From NCBI GenBank assembly GCA_905250025.1, contig CAJNOJ010000014.1, forward strand, positions 131,624-195,623: a stretch of DNA of 64,000 nucleotides, in the 5' to 3' direction. Numbering within the stretch: the first letter of the stretch is position 1; each line of letters begins with the position of its first letter. Below are positions 48,831 to 61,355 of this stretch, one piece after another. A program made the translations under genes and the position numbers. Below the pieces are notes generated by a model that saw only the letters and a list, made by a program, of their open reading frames with translations, was not told the origin of the DNA and made no database searches. This DNA comes from Adineta ricciae. Taxonomy: Eukaryota > Rotifera > Eurotatoria > Adinetida > Adinetidae.

Positions 48831-51800
48831 CTAAAGTATATCTTTCGTACAATATCGATATGATGAAAGAGTGTGAAAATAACTATGAATTGAAAAGAAT
48901 AATGAAGAAAGAAAATGCAAGATATCATTAGACGAAACTAAGTCAACACCTGAGTATAATTAGAATAAATGAAGAGCAAAACCTAATTAGATGTTTTAAT
49001 TGAACGAATTTTCTTGTTGTCTCTTCGTGTTTGAGCGTGTTTAGTCAGTGAAAGACAGTAGGGTTACTCGTTTGGACTAAGTCAACACAAGCGGGCGCGA
49101 ATGAGAGTTGTTCTGATAAGTGCACACACTCACAACATACGAACGATAGAGGAAAAAAAAGCAATCAAGCATTGGGGCAGTGTAAAAAGAAAAAGGTTCA
49201 ACCTTTCTTTCTTTCTATGTGTGGTAGAGTATCAAAAAAGCGGCGGGAGCGATAGCGGGCACGTCCTTTTTTGTCCCGATCGAGACGAAGAGAACAGAAC
49301 AAGAAGAAGAAGAAGAAGAAGCTATAGCGGTAGCGACACAGCTGAATTTTCTATTATTACTACTAGTAGTTTAGTAGACGACGATGTAGGTCGCTACTAA
49401 CGCAAGAACGATAGTCGAGTCGAACGGCCGACCACGACGACGACGATGCGGGCAAGCGAGGATAATCATTGCCCATCAATAAGGAGGAGAAAGCAAAGAA
49501 GAAAGAAGAAAATTTTGTGCAGACAATTTCTATCGGAATGTCTACATGTACACACAACTACCATAACTATTTTGCAGAGAAGAAAAAACACAATGTGTCG
49601 CCAGTGTACACAACATTCCCATGTTTGAAAAAGAACGACTATTTACAATTTCCTACCTTTCAAAGATAAAACTGAGGCTGTAGACGAGTATCAGAAATAC
49701 TCACAAGTTTTTCTTACATTTGTATGCATCATACGTTGTGTCTACTACGTTTGGAGCTTTACAACATCACATCCACCCACATAGCACATAGTAAAGAAAG
49801 AAAAAGAAAGAAAGAAACGAGAAAAAGGGAAGACTGCTTTCTCTTTATATTTTGCGACCGAATGAGTTATATGGGTGTATGTGTAGCACAGAGTGTTGGA
49901 TGAATATTTTTCTTTTTTTTCTTTACTACCATTAACGCGAGCGAGCGCACGAACGAACAAAAAGAAGAGAAAAAAATGCGGCATTCTCGTTGGTTGGCTC
50001 AAAACGCAGCGAGAGAAAAATGTAATTTGATCAGCGTTGTGTAGACTATATGACTGATTGATGATAGATGTAATAGAACGGAAGACGTTTGATAGAGGTG
50101 TGCAGAAACGATGGACACGGCCTTTACGCGCGCGAAAATTTCGATTGGTCGACAAATTTCTTCGTTTTCCTGTATGTCTATTTGTGAGTTGTGTCTCACA
50201 TTAATAATTGAAAAAGAAAAGAAAGCATAGAATCAAGATGAAAGTGCGATTGGATTGAATGTGTGAGAATGATTTGGAGAACTTGTTATTGGATAGTGTA
50301 CAAACAACAAGAAATGGATTTGTTTGAAAACTCCCGATTGACAAAATATACGAAGGGGAAATCAATCTTCATTTTTTTATTTATTTAAGTTCTGATATCA
50401 CTTAGAGTGATTCTTAAGTGTTTACCAAAAGTATGATAAAACTATTCGAAAAAAAAGACATACAGAGATCGATTCCATTCAGTTTGTTTGTTCATAGTTT
50501 TGCACATCTCTAATAATATACATATCGCATGTGATACTCGGAAAATGATGCAGCTACTTTAATCGTACACAGATGTGCACCATTTTCTCCTTCGATGCAC
50601 GAGTGATTCCATAGAAGAGGTCCATCGATATTTCCTTCTAATTTAATTTAGAGGAGTTCTTTTGTCAGACAGAGAACGTCACGAACTGTATGTACAATTT
50701 CAGACGCGTGAATCTTCATTTTTTGTCATGCAGAATTGGATAGACCGGAAGATCGTCGGCGTCTGGACAATGCTTGTAATTATGATAATTTCTCTCTTTT
50801 CTACCAATTGCTATTGGAAAAACTGCATCTGAAAGCTCTTTTCTGGAGCGCTGTCTCTCTGGAAATACTTTCTCTCTATGAGACTACTCAAATAGTGAAA
50901 TTTTCCTTTTGATGATCATTGAAATAGAATTGCGGATCAGTATTATTAAGCTGATCGTTGATTGGTCAAATTTGGCGATATACATTTGTATGTCGTGAAA
51001 CTTAGACTCGACAATTTTTAGAGAGCTGTCAGTTATACGAAGTCTTAGCAATGATTGAACCAGCATTTCGTAGACACGAACGTTGCGGATGCAATCGGGA
51101 CACTTGAACTCTTACTGTTACCTAAGTGCTGATCAAGAAGACAATAGGACTATAACCACATTTTAAAAAATGCTGTTGTTTTGGCATGTTTACGCCTAGA
51201 CTCATCTTTTGGAGTCATTCTTGTACAACTAGTTCGAAGGAAGAGATTGAAATATTATCAATAATCAGTGTGTTATATAGGAGTTTTTTTTATTACCATC
51301 TAAGCGAAAGGTTTAATGAATACTACTGAAACGTCATTCAATCATCTCTCTTATCGATGTTCTTCGAACTTTTTTTTTACCGAATCAATCTATGCTCTAC
51401 ATGCACAATACGGTTTTCCTCTTTTTATAATCCCGAAAGAAAAATGCATACGCAAGTTAACTTACGTTTATACGAAAATTGAAATGAGAATCATATTAGT
51501 TACTGGTTACTGAGAGAGTGGCGAAGGTTGCGGAATTAGAGTTCCATATATCCTTTTATCCAGTACCTTTTCTTCGACGAATAGAGAAGACTTATTGTCT
51601 CTTATAATGACGCATATCGTGTACACAATGATACCATTAATATTTCGGTAAGAGTCATACAATCAAACAATTGAAATCGCATATTCTATTCAGCAGATGA
51701 GTTATGTTTCAGAGCCTAACGTCTTTGAAATTTGGCATATAAGGCGTATTACTCGTTCTAGTAAGAACAACTACAATCTGGTAAACAATCTCAAATATTT

Positions 51801-52701
51801 AAAAACAATCGGTCATAGGGCGTTGCTGTCCGTCAGTATTTATTTCTGGGTGATTGTCGAGTGATCCTGGAAGTGACCGTTTTCCCGATCCCGATTGGCA
51901 TTGATCTACCCTCTGTGGCGCCATCTATCAACAACCACATTACAGTGTCATATACATGTATAGATCACTTTTAGCACTATCTGACGCTCAAAAAACGGAG
52001 TACGTAATAAAAAACACAAGAAGCAATCTTCGTTTATTGAAAGGGCTCCGTTTGACAGATTAAACATGGATCCTGGAATATAAAATACTTCGCTTTATCT
52101 AGTACTTGAAAATATCGATGTACCCATAATCTTTATTTAGACCAAAGTACGGTAGACTTTGATCGAGTTAAAAATAGTACGTTTTCGCTCAGTTCTCTTG
52201 CTGTTTTCATTGAATAGACTTTACTGTCCTTAATTCTATTATTCGTCATGAATCTTTTTTGACTATAGAATTCAAATCGAAAGACTCCCCTATTTTCCCT
52301 CTTTAGAATGAAATATCACTTTGGTTAATATATAATTGTCGACAAAAATAAAATCTAAGATAAAAACGGATCTATCCGTTCCACCTTTACATTTCGATAG
52401 GAAGTAAGTCAAGTCAATCAATCGAATAAGTACTATAATGAAAGAAGTTCTCACACGAAAAATTAGCGTGTCATAACTCATGATCGACTGGAATTTAGTT
52501 CGATATACCCATCTTCTTTCTGAAAACAGTCAGAAAGTGGAATTCGTCGAAGTCCATTTCTTTTATCCTTCGTCGAAAATAGCATTGAAACCGTGAATGC
52601 TCAATTTAAATGTTCATTTCAATATCGATTACATAAAAACAAAGCGGAAAACACACATAACCTGTACGTCGAAACAACAAAAAGAGAGAAAAACAAACAT
52701 T
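48831..52701. other. 3.9 kb gene-poor region
   Basis: The largest stretch without a gene I can support. 48850-50300 contains GC-richer simple sequence (GCGAGCGAGCGC near 49938, AAG repeats near 49300-49320, long GAAA tracts near 49795-49830), which looks like promoter or 5' untranslated DNA of the Polycomb gene. 50300-52700 is AT-rich; open frames there (50884-51066, 51316-51513, 52290-52481) show no family similarity. A GCGCCATCT string near 51920 recurs near 35935. A non-coding RNA cannot be excluded. Confidence 0.4.
49301..49321 (+). repeat. AAG trinucleotide microsatellite
   Basis: About seven perfect AAG units within the purine-rich upstream region of the Polycomb gene. A simple repeat; no coding frame supported. 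Confidence 0.8.
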
Positions 52702-54403
52702 CTATGCTGATATAATTATATCTCCATTTTGTAAACATGTAACTTTCGGTAATGGTGAACGTTTTTTTGCAGAGTGTTCATTCGTTGTTAATGAAGCATG
52801 ATCAATGAATGGATTAATACGCGATAATGATGGCGAGCGAATCTGCACGGGTATTCGTCGTTTATCGTCGATGGTTAGTTGTTGGGGATGAAATCGTGGC
52901 GAGAGATTCGTTTCAGGCACTATTCCGCGAACAAATGCGGGTTTCGCTAAGATATTTTCATAACTGACAGATGTTACTGATGGAATCGTCTGCTCTTTTG
53001 ATTGTTGCTTTAATTGCCGATGATGATGATAATTATTATTATTATTATTTGTTGTTGAATCACTTGAAAGAGCTGTTGATGTTGATTGAGCATATGAAGA
53101 TGAAGAAACTTTATCTTCAGCTGGTGTTGTTGATGCATGAATACGGTGTGAACGAATCAGTATGATGATAATAAGAATAATCAGAATAAAAAATAGGATT
53201 ATTGCTATTGTTATAAAAATTAAAGTACGAATAAATACTGTTGTTTGAGTTAATGAATTAACTTGTTTACGCGTCGATGAGACGAGATCTTGTAATGATG
53301 AAGTCGTGGCTGTTGAAGTATAGATTAATTCTTGTTCTTCTTCATAAACTTGTCGAGAGATTGTTAACGGACGACATCGTTCACCATCACAATACGTACC
53401 TAAAATCGATCGTAATGCACATTCCTTTTTCAATAATCGTGCTTTCCTGTACCTGTTGGACATTTTCTTATATTCGATCCAAATAGATGATCATCGTCGA
53501 ACTGACATTGTCCGGTTGGTTCCAACTCACAGTCAAATACACCATTGATCTTTCTTACTTTTCGTGTTAGTTTCGGACAAAGACAATACGATGTTTCACT
53601 TTCATCACACCATTTCAGACAACGTCGAGGAAACTTTGTACAATTACTTTGATCAATGGAATCCGTACATATTCGTCCCACACCTGTTACATCAATCGTC
53701 GTGATATTTTCATGGTAACATTGACATGTTTGAGTTAGTTTATCGCAACGAACAAGATTTTTAACTGAATATGATCGTTGACAATCTTCGTCGTATTCAC
53801 ATTTTGTATTAATCGGCTTTTCATAGTTGATTTTGACGTTGAATGTTTCATTGGATGCTGTTAAGTAGACTAATTCCTGATCACAATCATATGCTTTACA
53901 GGAACGAAGGGAAATCTCTCCTAAATAGAAAAATGTACTTTTGTAGAAGAAAACAGAGAACTGGAAAACGAACCTGGTTGAAGAAATAGAACTGATTGTA
54001 AACCAAGATCAGTTATATTCAAAACACTCGATTGTGTTGTCATGTATTCAGCTGTTGATATGACTCGATTGCTATTCTTATTCTGTCTCATTGTGTACTG
54101 ACATTCCGTAAATGTCAAATTAACAGGCTGATGAGCACACTTTATCAATAAAGGTACCAATAACATCCAGCGATTACCTAAATTGTAGATGAGTGTGTTA
54201 CTAAGATTACTGTTTTGACCTAATGAATAATATCCGATGAAATTAATCGAATTGGAGTTGAGAATATTGGCACCAAGCGATATATAAAGATCGGAATCGA
54301 AAACACATTCAGATAGAATAACCGATGTACGAATATATGGGCATGAAGCCCATATTTGGCTTATAACAAAAAGAAGACAAACAAGGAACAATCGACTGAA
54401 CAT
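52702..54403 (-). CDS. Type I single-pass membrane protein, Cys-rich ectodomain, unknown
   Basis: Start at 54403 with signal peptide MFSRLFLVCLLFVISQIWA. The ectodomain (about 370 residues) has an N-terminal Cys pattern and, after 53900, an EGF-like or similar Cys-rich module (NTKCEYDEDC..., LVRCDKLTQTCQCYHENI, CTKFPRRCLKWCDESETSYCLCPK). A 52-base intron (about 53404-53457) joins KCPTG to TYCDGERC. One membrane helix, TLIFITIAIILFFILIILII, lies near 53165-53225. The cytoplasmic tail is Ser/Thr-rich with an Asn/His run (NNNNNNYHHH) and ends GDIIISA. Several NxS/T sites fit an extracellular domain. I do not recognise the family; receptor or adhesion roles are guesses. Confidence 0.72.
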
Positions 54404-56301
54404 CGCATGGCGTGTGTGTTATTTACATGATGATCTAAAACAAAATGGAAACGAAATAATCGATTAATATTCATCTTATTCTATAAATCACTCAGTTGGT
54501 GGCCATTGCCAATCGCTTTGACATATAAATAGATGACTTACTGCCCCACATACACCCACATCCACACACGTATAAGATATTTTAATAAAGAAGAATGCGA
54601 TTAGAACAGTATGGGTGGCAACCAGTCATACAATAATCTCCTCCTCTCATCATCATTATTCTAGTGCAATTAACAATCTATCGACGTACCGAATGTTTCT
54701 CATCACCATCACGAGCACATTTCATGCGAATGATGTCGTTTGATTCTCATTTGTTTTCTCTTTCCTACTGTTCTTTCCATCGTCGAAGACAGACTAACTG
54801 TTTATTTTGTTCAAGATTATACTCACTTGACTAACACTACCATTCTCGTTGAATCGATCTAGTCGAGAAATTTTCTTTGCTCTTCAAGATAACAATGAAG
54901 ATTTCGATGGAAAAAAGCTAAGTTACTAAATTGTTGAATATCGTGTGTACACAAAGCACACGTTTTGCTAATGGATGACTTGTCAATTTGAATTAAATAC
55001 TTGATGTATCAAAGAAGCACAGTTGAAAACGGATGGATGATGTTGTTTGTACACACTACGCAGCAAATGAACGATTCATTCACTTATGAGTGCTAATAGG
55101 CCGCTGTCTGTGCAACTCGTTAGATGGTAGTAGTACAGTGATGATTGCGGATAATCGTCTTAAATTTCCGCGTTGCTCTTCTTCTTTCTTTACATCATAC
55201 AGACGCATATGAAAAGCCAGAAACATAGTCTTCCTTTTTCTCTTTCTCTCTCTCTCTCTCTAATGCTTAAACGTTATTTGTACAAATCACATGAAAGATA
55301 ATCACTTTGTGATACACACACGCACACTGTACAGAGAGTTACGTTTTTCTTTCTTTCTTCCTCTAGCCTCTTTGGTATGCCCTAGTAAACGATGCTAATT
55401 ACTGAATCTATCCGTTTTCCTGTCTATCGATGACTTATTCTCATGAGGAAATGTTTTACCTGTAATGAAAATAGGGTACTCAAACATCTGTTCTCGATGC
55501 CACTAGCAATCATAAAACTCCAATGAACAATACATTTTTTTTCTGCGGAAAAGATTATCATCATTGACAGTTATAACATTATATGACGACATAATTCATT
55601 GGATAAATATAGGGTGTTGTTGATGTTTTGCTAATGTCGACATATCACATCATACACTTTTCTCCTATAAATGTATCGCCTCAAGTCACTCGCTCCACTA
55701 CGATGGCACGAGTGATGTAACGGAAGAGCAACAAAATGTACGTTGGTATAATATATGTGAACGATCACTTCTAACAAGATTGATTTTCTCTCTCCGTCGG
55801 AATACATAGCTAAATAAATATTCCATCGACTCACGTACGCGTTTGAAGATGAACAAGACAGTGTTTATGATTTATGTGTCTATCGATGTTGATCATTTAT
55901 TGTTCTTCTTTTAAGTGATATTCATATTGAAGAAACGACTAGTATTCGATGTCAAAGAAAATCATCATTAAACGAGACTCATGGTCAGTTTGATTTGTTG
56001 TTGTTTATATGATATTCTAAGTATCCATGTATGCCGATCAGATTCATTGATCTTCTATTTTCAGATGCGAATCAAATAAACGTTCGATGTGTTTTTCATG
56101 AGATAATCATCGAGCGTAATCTGATCTAATAGGTTACATTGAGTTTTATTCTCGTGTTTCATTCTTCGAACTGGTCAAGTCAAATAGTTGATTAATATCC
56201 TTTTCCTTTCATGATAATATCAATTAGATAGTTCATATGACATTTATGTTACAGAATATCGAAAAGAAAACGTTAGTGATAAGGCGCACCATGCATAATT
56301 A
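54404..56301. other. Intergenic upstream of the membrane protein gene
   Basis: About 1.9 kb AT-rich sequence with a CT microsatellite near 55240-55260 and CA-rich strings near 54545-54570 and 55315. Open frame 55631-55834 (-) has no similarity. It should include the membrane-protein promoter and the 3' region of the dioxygenase gene. No gene supported. Confidence 0.4.
55238..55262 (+). repeat. CT-dinucleotide microsatellite
   Basis: A run of about nine to twelve CT units with one break (TTTCTCTTTCTCTCTCTCTC). Simple repeat in intergenic DNA. Confidence 0.75.
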
Positions 56302-57447
56302 CTATTCATCGTCAATATTTGTTCCAATAATTAATGAACGTTGATAAGCGTCGAGTTTTTCTAGAGACACTCGGGGCAAAGTGAAACCAGTACCTAGATA
56401 AAATCAAAATAACTTTTCACACTTGGATATTTCTTTCTGGAAGAACCTTACTTTCTTTCGTTAACTCAAAAGTCCAATGAGTCAACGTACAGTTATTTTG
56501 TACCATTAATTTTCTTTGTTTTTGGAATTGACCTAATGTATAATCTCGTACGAATGTTGTCGGACCCATACTAACATAAGCAACGATTCGTATTAGCTCG
56601 TTAGGTTGGTCACTTAATTGTTCTCGATCGACAAAAGCCGGCGAGTTGCAATGGATCACACGGCTGTCCCATACGACAAGATCACCTGCTCGGCAATGAA
56701 TAAATTTACCAATCGCACGGCCACGATTAAGAACTGGATGGTCACTCGGAATAGGAATAAAATCTTTTTCACGACGAACGACATCAACTAATTCATTGAA
56801 ACGTAAATGTGTGCCTGGAAAAAGTATAAGACCACCGGTGGTTTCATTCTGATCGGTAAGCGAAACAAATCCTTGAATGGCGCATCGATCAGGTTTAGAT
56901 ACCGGATTTTGATCAACATGATACCACCCTGTTACTGTTTTCCATTGTGGTTCATACCGCCAATTTCGGTAGATACCACAACCATCAAGTGAAACTAGCA
57001 GTTCGTTTGTATTCCATATTTGAGAATAAACACGTTTGGTATTTCGATTCGAACGGACATTCCACATGAAGTCTGATTGGCCAACACCACATTCGGCGAT
57101 TAGACCGAATCTAGGATTTCCCGGCCTACGGAGATAGAAACAACAATGCATTGTATAATCATTTTCTTTCCTTACCAATTATCTGACCATGTCATGGGAT
57201 CATTACGACGAATCTGACGTCCAGGAATGTTTTCCAGGAACTTCCATAATAAATCTTTATTGGTATTAATTTCATCTTGTAACATAATATCACTGAATAT
57301 TGCATAACCATGTTCATTCAAATGAGCAACACCCTCATTGAGACTGTTCGTATGCATCACTGAAAAACGCGATGTCAATGTCGTATAATCAATACGAACT
57401 TGATTTTTATCTAAACTATAGTTTTCCTCGCTGATCAGTTCAGTCAT
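56302..57447 (-). CDS. Phytanoyl-CoA dioxygenase (PhyH)-like Fe(II)/2-oxoglutarate oxygenase
   Basis: Three exons; from 57447 MTELISEENYSL..., joined DNW to PGNPRFG across about 48 bases, and a last exon after an intron near 56390-56450 ending at 56302. The PhyH pattern is visible: YAIFSDIM at the N-terminal strand, GWYHVDQNP (iron-binding HxD), GGLILFPGTHLRF, GDLVVWDSRVIHCNSPA (distal iron His) and LIRIVAYVSM with a 2-oxoglutarate-binding Arg. So the enzyme should be active, but the substrate is open; such proteins hydroxylate lipids or small metabolites. No peroxisomal SKL end (it ends DDE). Length about 340. A bacterial or fungal origin is possible but the introns argue for old residence. 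Confidence 0.83.
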
Positions 57448-57865
57448 GATCGTGAGTGGTCCGAATGATAGTCGCTTTTAGCATTTCTGTTTTTATAACA
57501 AGATAAAACGTAATTTCGTCAGTATAAGTCGCGAATTATGAAATAACGAAATGTGACAGAGGAAATGAATAAAAATTTCGCAATGTCACAAATGAGAAAT
57601 GCGTAATCGCTCTTGTTCAACATATTTCTTTTTTTTTATTAAGCAAAACAAAGAAAAAACGTATAACAATGAAAACCAAACTATAAACTTCCTTTTCTTC
57701 TTTCTAGAGTTCCTGCTTTTTTGCTAAACTTTCACGAAAGAAGGACAACGTGAGACAAAAAACGTCACGAAAATCAACCGAAAGAAGAAAAACAAACTCT
57801 AACAAACAAAACAAATCTAAAAACTACCACAATCAAAGTTTTTCTTTTTCCTATCCAGTGTTCGT
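57448..57865. other. Intergenic between dioxygenase and intermediate filament genes
   Basis: About 420 AT-rich bases in tandem orientation on the minus strand. It includes the filament gene 3' end. Nothing else recognised. Confidence 0.4.
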
Positions 57866-59808
57866 CTATTGCCATATTTCTGTATACTGAGCTCTATTAA
57901 TATCTTTTTCATCACGCAGAATAATCTTCACATTTTCACCTTGACCCGTACTTGCCCATGCTGGAATGGCACTAGCGACAAGTCGGCTAGTACTATTGCC
58001 GTTGTTGTCAACTTTGTTCGAATACACACGGACGCGTGTTCGCGCTTTGAGGACGTAACTATCAGGAAATTGAAAGGTACATTCATCAGCATCGTTTACA
58101 CTTCGAACAAGTGTCCAGCCTTTTAGCGGCTGATCTACGCAATTTGTTGCGGCATTATTTATGGAAATAAAACCCGCTTGGACTTGATCGATATCAAATT
58201 TACCTAAAATAATGTTACAGATTAAGATTGAACCTTCACGAAAAGCATCTGTCTTCCTCGATCGTTTTATCTCACCCGTTTTCGATATGGCACGTTGAGA
58301 TTCGTTTTTTTTCACAGTTATTATCGATTTCGGTTCTTCGACTATACTGCTTTCATCTTTTCCGTTCACCAACGATGTATTATTCGTGATATTCGCGTTG
58401 GTAAGAGTCGTCGTTGGAACGGATGTTTTTGTTGATTCTAAATCTAATAATCGTCTGTATGTTTCTAATTCGAAATGTACAGAAAACCAATATTGTTTTC
58501 CAACTTCAATGGCTTCTGTTATCTGATTGATTTCGTTCAACAATCGACTGTATTCGTTATCCAAACGAATGCGTTCTTCGTCAATCTGATTTTTCTCCTT
58601 TTGTTTCGAAATGTAAAGATCAATCAACGGACGATACTCGTTTTCGATATCTTCACGTGTTTTTTCCGCTTGTTTCAATTCATCGTGTATAGTTTCGATG
58701 GACACACGTGATGTCGTTAACGATTCTTGAGGTTTATTTTCTTGATACGTCGATATTTGGGTTTTAACTTGTTCAATGCGCTCGGTATAAGCATTCTCGA
58801 GAATAACTTTATTGTTTTTCAATAAAGCTTGAAAATCACGTTTGATATCATCGATGGCATTGTCCAATTCATTGGTATAGAATTGTTGTTGTTTGATTTG
58901 TTCATTAGCTAGAAGAGTTTCGTCCGATCGGTGAATTGAACAAGGAAAAGACTTTTCTACTTACCGAGATCGTTCTTTTCGGTTTCATAAACGGCTTTTT
59001 TTAACAAAATTTGCTCTTCAATTGTTCGAAGATTACATTCCAAACGAATGTTATTCAAAACAAGATCGTGCAATTCATCTTCGAGTTTTTTATATAAATC
59101 TTCCATTTGATTCATTTCGATTTTATTCGTTTGAGCAATTTTCTCTAAATCTTCAAAACGACGACTTAAATCTTTCAATTGCATCAACGTCTGCTTATAT
59201 TCATTTTCTAAAGCTTGCCGACGGTTAGCATAGGATTGATCTTCTTCAGTGCGAATTTTGTCTTTCAATAAAGCTAATTCTTTCAATGCACGGTTACGTT
59301 TACGAATGAAATGTTCGGTTAACACGGCTGATTCGTCAATATCAGTGCGGAGTTCATCCATTTGGGTTTCGAGGTCATTTGTATCTCGTTTATCTGAACT
59401 TTCTAAATCGATTGTGAATGTTAGTTTATGTGAGAAAAGAGAAAAACGACGTATTTTACTTTTTTTGTGCTTTTCCGCGTCAACTTTCTTCTGTAGATCA
59501 TCATTTGCTTTACTTTTTTGTTGTAAAGTAAGGACATAATTCGAAAAGCGATTATTCAATTCATCCAATTCACTTTTCTGATCGCGAATCAATGACAAAT
59601 GATCGACGCCATTCATCGAATCATTATTTAAATTCATTGTCTTCATCGTCGTTGTTGTATAACGATTCGTCGTCACACTATGGTACGAATTCGCGAGTGG
59701 TGTAACATCGGATGTTGGTGCTGTATTGGTACTATTAGCAAGAGGTGTTGTCTGTGATTTCAGATTGTTCAAAAGTTGTTGTTGTTGTTTTTCTTTCTTT
59801 GAAGGCAT
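57866..59808 (-). CDS. Intermediate filament protein with lamin tail domain, no CaaX
   Basis: Structural filament protein. After a disordered head (MPSKKEKQQQQ..., Asn/Thr-rich) coil 1A starts with SELDELNNRFSNYVLTLQQ, the filament initiation motif. A long heptad coil follows through 58957 and, after a 58-base intron, to about 58440. The C-terminal part from about 58230 is an Ig-like lamin tail domain (VQAGFISINNAATNCVDQPLKGWTL, PDSYVLKARTRVRVYSN, IPAWASTGQGENVKIIL). The protein ends EIWQ with no CaaX box, so it is more like an invertebrate cytoplasmic filament than a farnesylated lamin. A second 57-base intron near 59401-59457 is a multiple of three, so its retention would not break the frame. 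Confidence 0.9.
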
Positions 59809-60273
59809 TTTAAACTCGAGTGTGATCCGGTGTATGTAAGCAATTGCGAATATGTGAAAAGTTTTTCTTCTTCTCTTCGAGTTTAAATATATACAGACAC
59901 ATGTGAAATGTTCGATCGAGGGTTCAGAAAGCTTCGCTTTATTTGCATCATCAGATGACAGAGAATGAAAAGAAAATCAGCTGGATAAGAGAAACGACTG
60001 TTTCAAACGATGTCTATGCATGTAAGTTAGTCTTAGTTTCGAGTGCATCGTTTATTTATCATCATAAAGACTAGTGATTATAGGCCGATTTGAACCATCA
60101 AAGACCGTTTGGAAAAGCAATGGGTACATATGAAAAAACAACGAATGATTTTCAGATTTCGTTCGTGTACATTTAAATCGAGAAGAGAAGGACAGAAAAT
60201 CGAAAAAAAGCTGATGACAATCGACACAAGTTTCAATCGCATCAAGAGTCCATTGATCTCCACATGGTAATTA
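59809..60273. other. Intergenic upstream of the filament gene
   Basis: About 465 bases, AT-rich, promoter side of the filament gene and 3' side of the LURP-like gene. No gene recognised. Confidence 0.4.
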
Positions 60274-60864
60274 TTACAACTTGAATTTCTTTGATGAAAT
60301 TGTATGGTCACGAGCAGCTAATGCTAGTAAATAGATATTTTCAGGATATTTATCTGAAAAGATCTGCATATCATATTTTCGTGCCCAGAGAACCGATGCA
60401 GGTCGAAGTCGAAATTGTGCCAACAAAGTATTCCCATCATAGAAATGATTCGTCAATGAACCTAGTTCTTTCTGCACTGTTATTTGATGTCCATTCCACG
60501 TGATAGCAAATACATCACGGGCTAAAACAAATTTTTGTTCGATAATCCCATTGATCCATTGGTTTGAAAGAGGATTTTGAAACGAAAACTCGCCTTTGTA
60601 GAGAAGCAGATTAAGTTTTGCTTGCAGCTTGCCAACGGTTTGTTTAGATGGGTAAGCAATGAGTTCGATCTTCTGTAAGGGAAAATATTTCGATTCGATA
60701 CGATAATAAAGATGTTTTTCGTCAGTGTCGTACACGGAAAATTCACCAGCTTTGAAGTTCGAGAAGAAATCACGACGAATAACGTATTGCCGTATTGGAG
60801 ATAACGACTTAACAGCGAGCAAAGATGCGCTGGCGAGAAGAAAAACAACCAAACTGAATTTCAT
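60274..60864 (-). CDS. LURP-one-related (tubby-like fold) protein with signal peptide
   Basis: Single exon, 196 residues from the ATG at 60864. An upstream in-frame extension exists but lacks an ATG, so I start at MKFSLVVFLLASASLLAVKS, a clear signal peptide. The remainder shows the beta-rich repeats of the LURP-one/DUF567 and scramblase group: YVIRRDFFSNFKAGEFSVYD, LYYRIESKYFPLQKIELIAYP, IIEQKFVLARDVFAITWNGH and AQFRLRPASV. Plant and fungal LURP-one proteins are normally cytosolic, so a secretion signal is odd. The function is unknown; the fold call is by pattern. No intron, unlike most neighbours. Confidence 0.62.
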   Translation of the reverse strand: MKFSLVVFLLASASLLAVKSLSPIRQYVIRRDFFSNFKAGEFSVYDTDEKHLYYRIESKYFPLQKIELIAYPSKQTVGKLQAKLNLLLYKGEFSFQNPLSNQWINGIIEQKFVLARDVFAITWNGHQITVQKELGSLTNHFYDGNTLLAQFRLRPASVLWARKYDMQIFSDKYPENIYLLALAARDHTISSKKFKL

Positions 60865-61355
60865 CGATATTTTTTGTACAAAAGTCAAAGAAAAACTAAC
60901 GATGGTTATATACGCATCGGAAGTAGTACTTGAAAATATATTCATTCTTTTTATGCGTTTGTGCCTCAAGAATAAATGTGTTTGCAATGATTCATGAATG
61001 TATCATTAAGATGATGCCGAACAGCAACTGAGCGGTCATAATAATCTGAGACCATTTCGTTTTCATTACAAATTAGGCTAATGATAAAAGCCACGGGTCA
61101 TCTAGAGTGGTTGTTTTTCTTCTATATATAGCATGTAAATATATCCAGATACTTTTCTGAGCAGTATGTATGGTAAATAGATCGAACAAATAAGATCGCA
61201 GATCCCAAATAAACATTTGAATTGTGATTATTTGTCGACAATTGAATCGTTACTCTATATACATCAGTTTTATTTTTTATCATTCATCTTCTATGAAAAA
61301 AAAGTAATAAAATAAAAATAATGACGCAATTTTTCGACTTCCATTAACGAATAAT
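60865..61355. other. Intergenic between LURP-like gene and nuclear receptor 3
   Basis: About 490 AT-rich bases in tandem on the minus strand, promoter of the LURP-like gene and 3' end of receptor 3. No gene. Confidence 0.4.

Noticed and set aside
49101-50199. Several overlapping open frames in the purine-rich region.
   Set aside because: Composition-driven frames on both strands with no family words; more like untranslated or promoter DNA.
56302-57447. PhyH-like gene as a recent bacterial transfer.
   Set aside because: It has two ordinary short introns and the family is widespread in animals, so the sequence alone does not support recent transfer.
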